From positions 44,963 to 108,962 of the forward strand of contig VXIS01000145.1 of the NCBI GenBank assembly GCA_008704415.1: a DNA stretch of 64,000 bases. The letters run 5' to 3'. This document shows, piece by piece, positions 36,113-46,608 of the stretch. Every line of letters starts with the position of its first letter. Positions within the stretch are counted from its first letter, which is position 1. A program made the translations under genes and the position numbers. The notes below the pieces were generated by a model. It was not told where the DNA came from. It ran no database searches and saw nothing but the letters and a program-made list of their open reading frames with translations. Origin of the DNA: Sphaerosporella brunnea (taxonomy: Eukaryota; Ascomycota; Pezizomycetes; Pezizales; Pyronemataceae).

Positions 36113-36440
36113 AAGAAAACAAAAACGCTCAAATTGTATGGAAGACAAAGAAAAGAGAAAGCATCTCCGTAAGCATAACAGCCATAGTAAAACAGAAATG
36201 TCGAAAGGAATCCCGACAAAGAGATAAATAAAAAGAACAACGACGATTAGTCCCGCCAGACATCCTACACATAGAAACAACCCTAGAATAAACGTAACAT
36301 GCCATCCCAAGAACTCCGCATCTCAAAGACGCTCTGGCGGTCCTCTCGACCAACCCACGAGAGAGAGCCGCAATCGAAGCCCAAAAATTGTCAAAACGTA
36401 CCAATGAAGGATGCCCTCAAATCAAATCCACCATGTCCCC
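34486..36440. other. Intergenic region between ESA1 start and LDB stop
   Basis: No gene supported. A minus-strand open frame of 102 codons (34979-35287) has no recognisable feature. The longest AT-rich frame (35707-36240, minus) is made of phenylalanine/leucine runs from a homopolymer and is rejected. The A43 tract at 36068-36110 is oligo-T in the sense direction of the LDB gene. Confidence 0.5.
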
Positions 36441-38685
36441 TCAATTCGATAGCTTCGTTCGTTTGTTTGCACCTACTCTCGGACTCTGCTTGATCTTCTG
36501 TGCCGCCACACCATTCATGCCCCCATCGACGCCACCATCTCCGACTTCGTTATTAGCGTTGCTGGCTGTGCTGGCTCTTCGGCGTTTGTTCGTCTGATGA
36601 GGGCTCGTGTTAGCGCTTCCAACGGTCGTGCTTGTTTGCGAACTAGGATTGCTCGTGGGATGCTGATGTTGCGACTGCTGCGCTATCATACCAGGGGCTT
36701 GCATGTGATTTTGTGCGGGGCTTGGAGTTGCTCCACCCCCGACAATATGCGGCGACTGAACGCCTCCCATCCGAATATCGCCTCCCACCGATGGAGAATT
36801 CGTCATCGGGATACCCAGTTGCTGTCCCGGACCGTGAGGCATCCCTGGCGCGCCAGGACCCCCAGGCATAACTGATCGTGGCATGGGCCCGTTGACGTTG
36901 GGTATTCCTTGGGCGTGCTGCTGCTGCAGCAGCTGTTGTTGCTGTTGTTGCTGCTGCTGCTGTTGCTGCTGCTGCTGGTGGTGTTGTTGTTGCGCTGCAA
37001 CTTGTTGTGCGTGATGCTGTGCTTGTATTTGCTGCTGCTGCACGAGCGATAGCAGGGCTTGCGTCGGACCCAGCTGAGGATTCTGTTGAGAGTAGACAAT
37101 CAACTCCTTCATCTGGGAAAACGTCTCTGCATTCTAAATAAGCTGTCAGAAGGCTCTGTTGCAAATCCATGCCGCTCATCTGAACGCACCTCGAGAAGCG
37201 ACAGTACCATGGGTGGTATGCCAAATCCATTCATTATGCTCTCCGGTATTGACGGCGGAACTCTCTGTGGCCGCTTTCCAAGGGATTTTCCACCGGGGGA
37301 CATCTTCATCATCTCCGGCGAGCCCTGTTTTACAAGCTCATTCATGGAGGCTCTCGACACGTATTCCTTATGAGTATGCGTTGTAAAATCTAACATGTCG
37401 ATCAAAAGAGACTGATTGAAATGCACCCTCAAAGTACCTATCGCCACCAACTAAAATATGATTAGCATTGCAGAAACTGCACCAGGCAGACGTTGGACTC
37501 ACGTGACAGTCATTGTCAAACCAATAAATAAAGGTAGTCTTTGCAGACTCTACAAGGCACCCCCCCCCAGATACTGGTATGTCTCGTGGTTTCTCCACAA
37601 TCATTTGCACCGTTCGAATCCCACTCTCATAGAGGGTGTAATAGTACCGCGCCAGGAGGTTTGTGGTAATCTCAAACTGCTTCAACTCGTTCTTCTGGTT
37701 GTGGACTAATCCCTGGCGCATAACACCCACCGGAGAATAGAAATCAGAGACGAACTTTCGCCAGTAATTTAGATCGTTGGTTTGATTGGTCGCGGCAATG
37801 CTGAGGCTATCGGAGAATTGGTGCAATCGTACAAGCGCCAAATTGTTCCTCCTAGCCAATCTGACAGTATTAGCTTGTAAACTACAGCTAGTTGGAGTAG
37901 CGATCCATACGCTGCTTGCTGTGCTTGCTGTTGTGCCTGTCGTTGCATTGCTTGCTGCTGCTGCTGTTGAATGGTTCCCATCTGCAGTTGCTGGCCTTGC
38001 TGGGGCATGTTCATTGCCGGAGCCTGTGGGTTTCCTTGGGCAGCAGCTGCTTGGTTAGCGGCGAGAGTATATTGTTGAGCTGCGGCAATTTGGTGTTGCT
38101 GGTGTGCCTGTTGCTGCAACTGCTGCTGCATTTGAGGCGGAAACATTCGTAATTGATGGTTTCCTGCCGCAAATGCCGCCATATTTCCGGGCACGCCACC
38201 TGGCGCACTTGCTGGATACATGCCGTTTGGTAGCGCGCGCATCTGTGAAGCGTTTGGGTTTTGGAAAGCGGCCATGGCACCTGGATTATTGGCCATGCCA
38301 TTCATGAGTTGCTGTCGCTGCCGGACGAGGAGAGCCTGCTGGTGTACTAGCTGAGGGTTTAATCCACCTTGGTTGGCAGCAACTGGCAAGAAGTTAGTTA
38401 TTTGTGGAGACTCATAACTGATGCGCACTGCCATACGCAATCAAACTCAAAATGTCTGCACATGGCGAGCCCAAACCCGCCCAACCAGAGAATTCAAAAA
38501 TCATGAAGGAGGGGGGGGGGGGGATCAAACTGACGCGCTGCTAATTGCTGCTGGTACTGTTGGGGATGCATGTGCGGCATGGCCACGGCATTGGGTTGTC
38601 CTGGGTGTCCTTGAAGATGTTGGGGACCCGGCTGAACCTGATGCTGCTGCTGCTGCTGCATGTTTGGGTGTTGATAGGCCATCAT
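36441..38685 (-). CDS. ptaB: LIM-domain-binding protein (LDB1/Chip family; PtaB/Adn1-like)
   Basis: Transcriptional adaptor. Fungal members (PtaB, Mfg1, Adn1) work with Flo8/Som1-type factors in adhesion and morphogenesis. Five exons: 38685..38535, 38382..37911, 37860..37503, 37450..37190 and 37133..36441, giving 644 aa. Residues 1-210 are Gln/Met/Pro-rich activation-type sequence. The LDB domain follows: LARRNNLALVRLHQFSDSLS, WRKFVSDFYSP, LLARYYYTLYESGIRTVQMI, FIYWFDNDCHLVAIGTLRVH and FTTHTHKEYVSR. After that come a helix (AETFSQMKELIVYSQQNPQL) and a second Gln-rich tract, coded by mixed CAG/CAA (about 36912-36985). The C terminus is basic. Its long upstream region suggests complex control. 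Confidence 0.88.
36912..36985 (-). repeat. CAG/CAA repeat coding polyglutamine
   Basis: Near-continuous CAG/CAA codons on the minus strand inside exon 5 of the LDB gene. A run like this is prone to length change. Confidence 0.8.
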
Positions 38686-41600
38686 GATTCAATACGTGGG
38701 GGCTCCTCTGTCGCTGTCGACAGAGAAAGCTTTTTCGATTTAGACCGCCGCAGTAAAGGTAGATGGGTCGCGTCGGACAACAAGGGGGCGAGTATTCGCG
38801 CCTTCCGCCTCGGCGAAGGTTATCGTGAGGCCCGTGAAGCCGCGCGTGAAGCTGGAGCTTCCAGGCGCGGTGTCGGAATGTTTAACTGTGGCCACCTATG
38901 GTAGCGACTGAAAAAGTGAAAACGGCGTCTGTGTGGACAAATAGTCGAGCGATGAAAACCCGGTCTGCGGGGCCGAATTACGAACGCGAAGATGACCGGA
39001 ATATCGTCAATCAGACTCGTACAAGTACAAGTTTGGGCGGAGGCGCGCAACGGCGGCGGCGACAAGGCGACCACAGAGCGACAAGCGGTGGGCAAGAGGG
39101 GAATTTTTTTTCGGATCGATCGGAGGCCGTAAATAGCAAACTCTTCTGGAGGAATTTGATATAATCGACACAGGCGCGGTTGGATCGCAGATGGAGGGGT
39201 TTGGGGTGATGGTATAACAGCAGGTGCGGGTGCGGCTCGGTCAGGTCAAGGTTGGGTGGCTGGAGGGATCTGCTTTTGCTTGTCTGGCAGAATGGGCGGG
39301 ATGGCTGTTTTCGACAGGTGATGGGCTCGTTGGCAAAAGCTGCGTGCTGTTTCGGCGCTTGGGATATCGATGGAGAACAAGACGCAGGAAAAATCCACAG
39401 AGACTTGCCGGCCGCCCAACGGAAGAGCAAAAGACGGAGATAGACAGCAGACCTCAGAACATCAGACTTCCTCCCCCATTTCCGCAGGCAAGTCGAATAA
39501 GAATAAAGGGGGATAAGAAAATCCGCGTCGAAATTTGCTGCAGCGACGGGTGTCGAAAGGACCCTTAAATGCCCGAAAAGGGACAGTTGCGCACCCGAAG
39601 TGGCTAGCGTGCTGGCGAAATGGCGGTTAAATTTGCTGGCAGTTGTGCAGGATGGGTGGCACTGAGGCGGGCCAGCATGCGCAACGGGTGGCTGGAGAGC
39701 CGATGCAATCCACACTGACCATGCGAAGCAGTGCGGAATGAGATGTGGCACGAGCATAGTTATTGCTCTGCGTCTCAGCCGTCTCATCGAAATGGGGTCC
39801 GGGTCGCAGGGCCCTGGCTGGCGTCAGGCGCCTGCAGTTGGCGGCAAGCTTGTAACGAGAAACCTCACCTGTTGAACCGCAGAGGTTGTTACCAGAGTGT
39901 CCACCACTCTCCGCTTACTGGAAGATCAACGTTAACGCGTACGTTAACACGGCTATTGCAGCAGACCAATGCCAGTATATGAGAATCCAGGGCGACCTTG
40001 AGAGGTACCGGTGATCACTGGCATCGAGTTCTTCTCCCAACCAGATTACAGTGGCCGAAGCAGTGGCAGTTAAGTTCCAACGCGAGCCACAAACGTCATC
40101 GCCCAAAACCTTCTTTTAGTGGTCCAGTATAGTGTTGAAGTGTGTGTGAGTGATAGCATGTGACCCAGTACTTCACAAAGGCTCCAATTCTCTACCCGTG
40201 ATCAGACAGTGTAAATGTCAAGATATACTTCTTTTATGATTCTTTATCAACGACTGCATTGAAGACCAAGAATCTTCCATCTGACTGTCGGCCCTAGAGC
40301 TGCCAGCAGTCAAGTCAGCCGCCAGATCTCACTGCACATTGTACACGCTTTCACTATCGAGGTTTTGCACCTCCGGTGCGTGCGTGTTTTTAGGGTGCAC
40401 CAAGCGATGTTGGCATCAAAATGGGTTTGACGTACCTCTCCCTGTAGCAGCCTCATCACCAGCCTTATCCCACGCTCGCGACTTCCATTCCGGCACAGGA
40501 AGCGACGACCCAGCAACAGCAAATGCTACATTGAGAATGCCACAGGTAAGTGCCGCTAAGCCTGGATGTTTCAAAATATTACCAACCTGGGCTCAAACAA
40601 CGACATATCAATATCTCACACCAAATCCTGGGGACAATCATTCATCGAGCTGACGGGTCTGGCCAACGCCTGAAAATCTCCAGAGACTCTCGCCAATGCC
40701 ACAGGCACCGGTGCCTTTGTGTTATCCCCGCTATCTTCAACGCCCCGGCGAAGAAAGCATCCTGAAACTTGAACAAAAACCCTGGATATTCCACCAGAAA
40801 TAAAGCGTAGAAAGACCAACCAGGAGTGTGTGATGCGTAGGCAGAAACTCCCACCGGCACCATGGTGGCAATCTCTCGGTTACTTGTTTTGGGTGGATCT
40901 CAGTCCAATAAGCGCCATGGTGCCGGAATCCGCAGACCGGGTGCTGATCCATGACGGACTTCGCAGAACTGCTTTTCTCTTCTTCCAAGCTCTACAGTCT
41001 TGTGATGTCTATCACTCTAACTTCCGATCCACAGAAGCCGGCGATCTCTCTGTTCACCGGCTGGAAAGGTCTCGAACCTCATCAACCCCAACTCGGCCAG
41101 TGCACGTGACCAGTGCGCAACAAAAATTTTGGCCGAAACCCTAGGCTTGGCTAAGAAATTTCACCTATAAATACCCGCGTAACAGTCCAACCTAAACACA
41201 CTTCTCTCCTCAACCCCAGCGAAGACCAACATGCATCAACACCGATGCCGATGTCGACAACAGTGAGTTCTCCTGCCCAAACACATTCCCCTCAAACCAC
41301 GCTTCATTTGATGATCCTATGCACTTCTTCTTTCCCAATCGGAATCGACCATGAAGAAGACTACATGCTTTTTCGGGATCCTCACGTGGTCCTTCGGGAT
41401 CGCGATGAGTCCTGGTACTTGCCAGTAATTTCTCGCCTGAACCGAAGCCCTCTTCACAACTTCATTCCGTCATAACGTTTTTATCGCATTGCGCAGATGT
41501 GCTAACATGCCGAAAAGATTCTAGGTGCTTTAACTTTTTAATTAAATTTCGACTTACTTTCAACCGCACAGCAACTCTTGAATCTGTATGTTCACCCCGC

Positions 41601-42866
41601 CTCGACGACGTTGACACCACTGTTTCTTTGCTTTTTTTTTTCAGCGCCGCAAGGCGCTCGTTCATCTGATGATACCATTCCTACATTCGCAGTTTCCTCG
41701 GTAGCATGCGTACAAGAACCCATCTTAGCATGTCATTGACCGCCGCGAGACCTTCCTTGGAAGTCTGATTTGAGCTTCTTTTACTTGTTTCACATCGCCA
41801 TCTGCTTGGGAACGGCTGGCTGACTTGTGGAAAGACTTTTCTTTAGGAATTGTTCATATTTGGAGAGTAGATAAAAATGGAATACAACTTTTTTCAAAAA
41901 AAAAAAAAAAAAATGTGCGCTCAGTGGTGTGATTTTTCGAGTGATAAATAGATATGTCGTCGACGATAAAGGAATGATGCAAGCCTACATAAGATCGACG
42001 GCCGACACCCCACATCACATCCCAAATGATGGAGCAGAAATCACAATCCGTGGTCGGGATCAGTCGGCGCTGACCTGAACGGACATCGAGTCCCTGCCCC
42101 TCAAGATACGATGATCCATCGGCACGGCACAGCAAAATCAATACGACGAAACACAAAAGTTCCAAATCACTCTCAAACCAAACGCACGGCAAAAACTGGG
42201 ACCCAAGCACCAAAGACTGCAAAACCACAAGTAGCACGCCCTTTTCCCCCAATCGCTACCCCAACCTTCACATAAAAAACGCATAGCATAGCAGTACAGT
42301 AAGAACTAAGTAATTCAGTCGAAGAAGAAGCCCCGCACACATACACACGTCAACAAGCAAGCAAGCAAGGAAGCAAACAAAATGGGATAAGAAAAAGAAA
42401 GAAACAAGAACATCACATCAACAAAGCAAGCCGTGCACGCGCGCCGCTAGCCCAGCCCAAATCATCATCACAAAAAGCAGCACAGCACACATCAACAACA
42501 TCAACATTCTTTGTCGTGGTCGTCGTCGTGTTTTCGTCGTGGAAAGGTTGTTTGCTTCATATTCGGACACTCAACAAACGCACCGAGCCTGCCTGTTTTT
42601 TTTTTGTGTGGGTGTATTTTGTTTTCACTCTGCTGTTGCTGCCGTGTATCCCGTAACTTTTTTTGGTTCTTCGTTTCGCAATGTCACAAATTCATCCCTC
42701 GCTGTTGAAACAAACCAGTCACAACTTTCGATCCCATTTGTTGCTGGTTGTTTGGGTCTTGGTTTCGCATTCACCGCTTTTCTTCAAATCACCGCTTTCG
42801 GAAAAAATGACGAGGAAGACGAGACGGACGAAAGCGCGATGTTTGTGACAAAAAAAGCAGTAAGTA
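38686..42866. other. 4.2-kb gene-poor interval between LDB and KH-protein genes
   Basis: Upstream of the LDB start (38686 to about 40000) no domain is found. A 258-codon minus-strand frame at 39011-39787 lacks protein-like composition. A short inverted repeat GTTAACG-CGTA-CGTTAAC lies at 39931-39948. A TATA-like box at 41166 precedes a small open frame (listed separately). From about 41700 the interval is the 3' side of the KH gene, with an A18 tract (41896-41913) and a CA/AAG-rich stretch (42330-42500). Confidence 0.5.
41245..41475 (+). CDS. Possible small protein, 76 aa, unrecognised
   Basis: Open frame of 76 codons lying 75 bp downstream of a TATA-like sequence (CCTATAAATACC at about 41163). 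It contains DHEEDYMLFRDPHVVL and SWYLPVISRLNRSPL, which look more protein-like than neighbouring frames. No signal peptide, membrane segment or family was recognised. An ATG at 41231 in another frame starts a Cys/His/Arg peptide followed by a GTGAGT, so a spliced small gene is equally possible. Weak evidence. Confidence 0.2.
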   Translation: MPMSTTVSSPAQTHSPQTTLHLMILCTSSFPIGIDHEEDYMLFRDPHVVLRDRDESWYLPVISRLNRSPLHNFIPS

Positions 42867-45069
42867 TTAGACGCCCGGCGGTCCGCTGGAGCCTCCAGCA
42901 CCCGCCGCGCCGCTGCCGCCGCCGGCGGCAGCGGCTGCAGCTTGTTGTTGCTGCAACACAGCGGCGTAATACATGGCACAGTAATTCTGGTATCCACCAT
43001 AGGCAGCATAAGGATCATCTGCGGAAGCCTGTGGGGCGGCGGCAGCGGATGTCGAGGAAGATTGCTGAGTCTGGCCGGGTGCTGCTCCATAACCAGATCC
43101 TGACCATGACTGCTGGTGATTGGAGCTGTTGTCTGAGTATCCACCACCACCACCACCTCTGGGTCCAGTACGGGATTTATTGAGCTGTTTGGGGGGACAA
43201 ATATGTTACATTTCATGTTCTTTCACTTCAAGGGAAAAGGGAAGGTTCTGGGGAGTGGGGGAAGGTACCGATGCCTCAACTTTCTCATCTATGGCTTGCC
43301 GTGCACGCGCTATGGCCTCGCGATTGCCCGCGAGAGAGATTTCACGCTCTTGGTCATTGGGATTGAATTGGCTGGAGACATTGATTCTGCACCCAGTCGA
43401 GTTTTGCATTTCCTTAATCGTCTCACCACCTGTTGTTAATAGCTGTCAGCTATCGGTCATGCATGGATTTGGATGTGGATAAGTTGGAGTAACAGCTGTG
43501 TGGAAGGATGTACCTTTCCCAATGATCATTCCGACAGCATCAATCGGTACCCTAATAGTCTCGGAAAGCCTTGGGCCGGCTCCATCACCACCAAAATGCT
43601 GCGGGGGTGCTCTCACGGGTGGGCCTGGAGGTCCACCGTTCGTATCACTCTCAACAATCTCCATGATCAATCTCTTGGCGTATTCAGAAGCTTGCGCGGA
43701 GCCGATTAGATTCACAGGCCGCTGGCCGTTCTGGCTCTTTGCTTCGCCTACGATGTTCACATGGCAGCCGGATTTATCTTGAATGTCACGGATGGTTTCA
43801 CCGCCCCGGCCGATAATAAGACCAACTGTGCGATCGGGAACAAATATTTGTGTGCTCTCTTCTGCGTTTCAAGGTAGATATCGTTAGTTTACAGGGCTCC
43901 ATAATGGCCATACAATACAGAAGGAAAACTGTGTATGCACCGCGTGATTTTGAAAACGAACCTCCGTCCCTCAAATTGGGCGCTCCAGAGCCCGCGGGAC
44001 CAGGTCCTTGGTTCATCATTGGCGCGCCATAACCTCCTGGTACAGCCGGCTTCCTGGGCGGTGGGCCTCCTCCTGATTTTTCGTTCTCCACGATGATCTG
44101 ATCGATGGCACGTCTGGCAGCTGCAATCTGTGGTCGCGTACCCTGGATGTTGCAAACTCTCTCACCGCCACTGTCTCTGTCATGGCCATTCGTCATAAAC
44201 TGCACTCTCGCTCCAGTCTCCGCCTCGACACGCCGTAGGTTCTCGCCTCCACGCCCAATGATCAACCCAACAAGCGACGCATCAATGTTAATCTGCTCCA
44301 TGTCAGGTGGTGGCGATCGTGTCCTGTGACCTCCGTAACGCTCGCCTCCTACACCACTAGCACCACCCCGCGGAGGCGGAGAATACGCGTTGCTTCCACC
44401 GCGCCGCGGAGGACTGAAAGAGCGATCGCGATCGCGCCCGTAGTCGCCACCTGCGCGACCCCGTCGCTCGTCGCGAAAGGTACTATAGGCATCTCGGTAG
44501 GGATCTGGACCGCGTCTGGGTGGTGATCTGGATCGCGAACGGGAGCGGCGGCCGTAGCGGCTTCGTGAATCGTCATATCGTGGGGCTGAGGGAAAAAGGA
44601 CAAAGGTGTCAGCAAGCATACGTCAAATCGACGCGCGCGATTCTTGGTTGCAACCTGCGATGGACGGAACGGGTTACGTACCACCACTGGGATCTCTGTG
44701 CACACCCATCTCGGCGGCTTTAGCCTTCACTTTGGCGAGAGCATCGTCCAGAGAAACTCGACCCGACGCGGTCGGCTTGATCTTGCTGAGGTCGAGCGAA
44801 CCCGACGCCGTCGGCTGCGGAAGCGAAAACCCAGTTGGTGGTGAGTTCACAGATTGTGGTGGCTGCTGACCCGTGGCGGCAGTGAGCGCATTTGTGAGAC
44901 CCGCGAAGCCTTGAGGAAGCTGAGGAGCGCCCCTTTGCTGAGCACCGCCGGCTGGAGAGAGCAAGAAGTCAAAAAAATGCATGTTGAAAAGATGCGGCAC
45001 GCGTGGAGGTATGGGAGGCGAATGCTTACTGAGGGCGGCCAGAAGGGCGGCGACGTTTTGATCCGCCAT
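42867..45069 (-). CDS. Three-KH-domain RNA-binding protein (FUBP/KSRP-like)
   Basis: Binds single-stranded RNA or DNA through three KH domains. Six exons: 45069..45030, 44951..44682, 44585..43962, 43861..43514, 43429..43269 and 43184..42867, giving 586 aa, all in phase. KH1 has IDASLVGLIIGRGGENLRRV, KH2 has VPDRTVGLIIGRGGETIRDI and KH3 has VPIDAVGMIIGKGGETIKEM, all with intact GXXG loops. An Arg/Ser-rich segment (SRYGRRSRSRSRSPPRRGPD, about residues 110-130) with RGG-like repeats precedes KH1. The C terminus is Gly/Gln/Ala-rich with YAAYGGYQNYCAMYYA, a tyrosine motif resembling the FUBP C-terminal transactivation repeats. The third intron donor is GTTCGT, accepted from reading phase. A role in splicing or mRNA stability is inferred. 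Confidence 0.9.
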
Positions 45070-46608
45070 CGCTTTTTTCCTTAGTAGATTACGCGATCGA
45101 GAGGCGGGGTTTCGGTGTATTCAGTGATGTTGCGAGTGTTTGATGGAACCGAGAGAGAGGTGAATGGTACTGTCAATAGGCTGGAGGGGGGATGGTGTTG
45201 ATGGGGTAGGACGTTCGATTTTCTTTGTAATGGAATTGAGGGAGAAGAAGGCGGGCGGATGGGGGGGAATATTTGTCGCAGGCGTTCTTTTTGCTGGGGC
45301 ACACGCACACCACATCCAAAGACAACGAACGACGCACCACACAAGTTTCGAGTCTGGAATTGGGGGGGGGGGGTGTGGGTGGATGGAGGAGTGATGGTGG
45401 TGGGTGGGGGATTGGCTGGCTGGGGGATGGGGAAATTTTTCGCTTGATGACTGAGCAGCGTTGAAATTGAAAATATGGAAATTTGAGACTGAAAGAGGTT
45501 TCAACGTCAACCCATCACTCACTGCGCATCATTCGCAGGGGCAGCACATGCAGCTCTCTTTCTCAGAAGCAAAGAAGATCGCAAGGCGCGGAGAATAATA
45601 TTCTGCAGGTTGCACTCTTGAATTCTACAGCACTCGTGCTGGTACATACTCAGTAGAGCACATATACAGCGTCGCCGCGCGTCTATCAGCATCGTTTCGA
45701 TGCTCGTGCAAAAAACACTTGCTGGCAAAATACTCAGGAAGGAATTGTACGAAGTACTTCGCTTCACTTCGTCATTCAAGTGCTGCTGCAAAAATTAATT
45801 GCAAATCAAAGAAAAGCAAACAGAAGGCGATGGAACATCAGGCGATGTTGCAAGTCGAGTCGGGGGCTTGGCTAGACGCGACAGCCGCGGGTCGAAGAGC
45901 ATCACAACTCTCACTCGACTAACCAACATCACCAAACAACAACTCCCAATTGCGCCCACTCACTCTCCACCTCCGATACCACAACACCCCAATACTTAAT
46001 CTTTCGATACCAAGCCACCCAAATACACTGCCTCTTCCTGCCTCACCTCTCCCCTGCCTTCTCTCCCTCTCTTCACCACACCGCTTAACATCTGCTCCCA
46101 CTGTATGTTTAGCATCCAACTCTCCTAAAAACCCATCTCGACCCAATCCAATCTGCTACCAACCTTGCTCTCGCATACACAACTTCTTCTGCTCTGTCGG
46201 ATTACTTCCAACTGCTACTCACGATTTGCTGAACGGTATGTTGCTCCTCCTTCTCCTTGCGGTTCTTCCGTTCTCTCTACCCACTCCCGTCTCTTGACTG
46301 CCCGCCCTGCTTGTTTTTTTTTTTCGCTGCAATTCCTTCCGTGACATTGCTTGCCATTTCCTGCTGCGATTCCTCTGCTGCGACTTGACTTCGCTGCGAT
46401 TCCCCATACCGCGACTTGACTTATTGGTCTGCAACGACGATATCGCTAACTTCCCACTCCAGGACGCCATCGTCTATTCTTTTTCTCATCAAATTTTAGT
46501 GTGGTAAGTGTTCACCTCTTGTTCAGGTCTGTCGTCGATTGCTCACTCCCAGCCAGAGATCATTACACCCCATACACCGCTAGAACGACACCTCAATACA
46601 CCGAGTCA
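45070..46608. promoter_or_regulatory. Long divergent region, KH protein / 1235-aa protein
   Basis: 1.5 kb with no supported gene. Near 45360 lies a G-rich run; from 45900 to 46500 the plus strand is strongly C/T-rich, a likely promoter and long 5' leader for the gene starting at 46609. GTAAGT-like and CAG sequences near 46505-46528 hint at leader splicing, but spacing is too short to be sure. Confidence 0.45.

Noticed and set aside
35707..36240. 177-codon minus-strand membrane-like frame
   Set aside because: Phenylalanine/leucine content comes from a 43-base homopolymer and AT-rich DNA downstream of LDB.
39011..39787. 258-codon minus-strand frame upstream of LDB
   Set aside because: No domain or coding-like composition; probably chance reading in the long LDB upstream region.
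46501..46608. Upstream in-frame ATG at 46501 for the 1235-aa protein
   Set aside because: The extension reads through CT-rich leader sequence with a possible splice signal; the ATG at 46609 begins the coding-like sequence.
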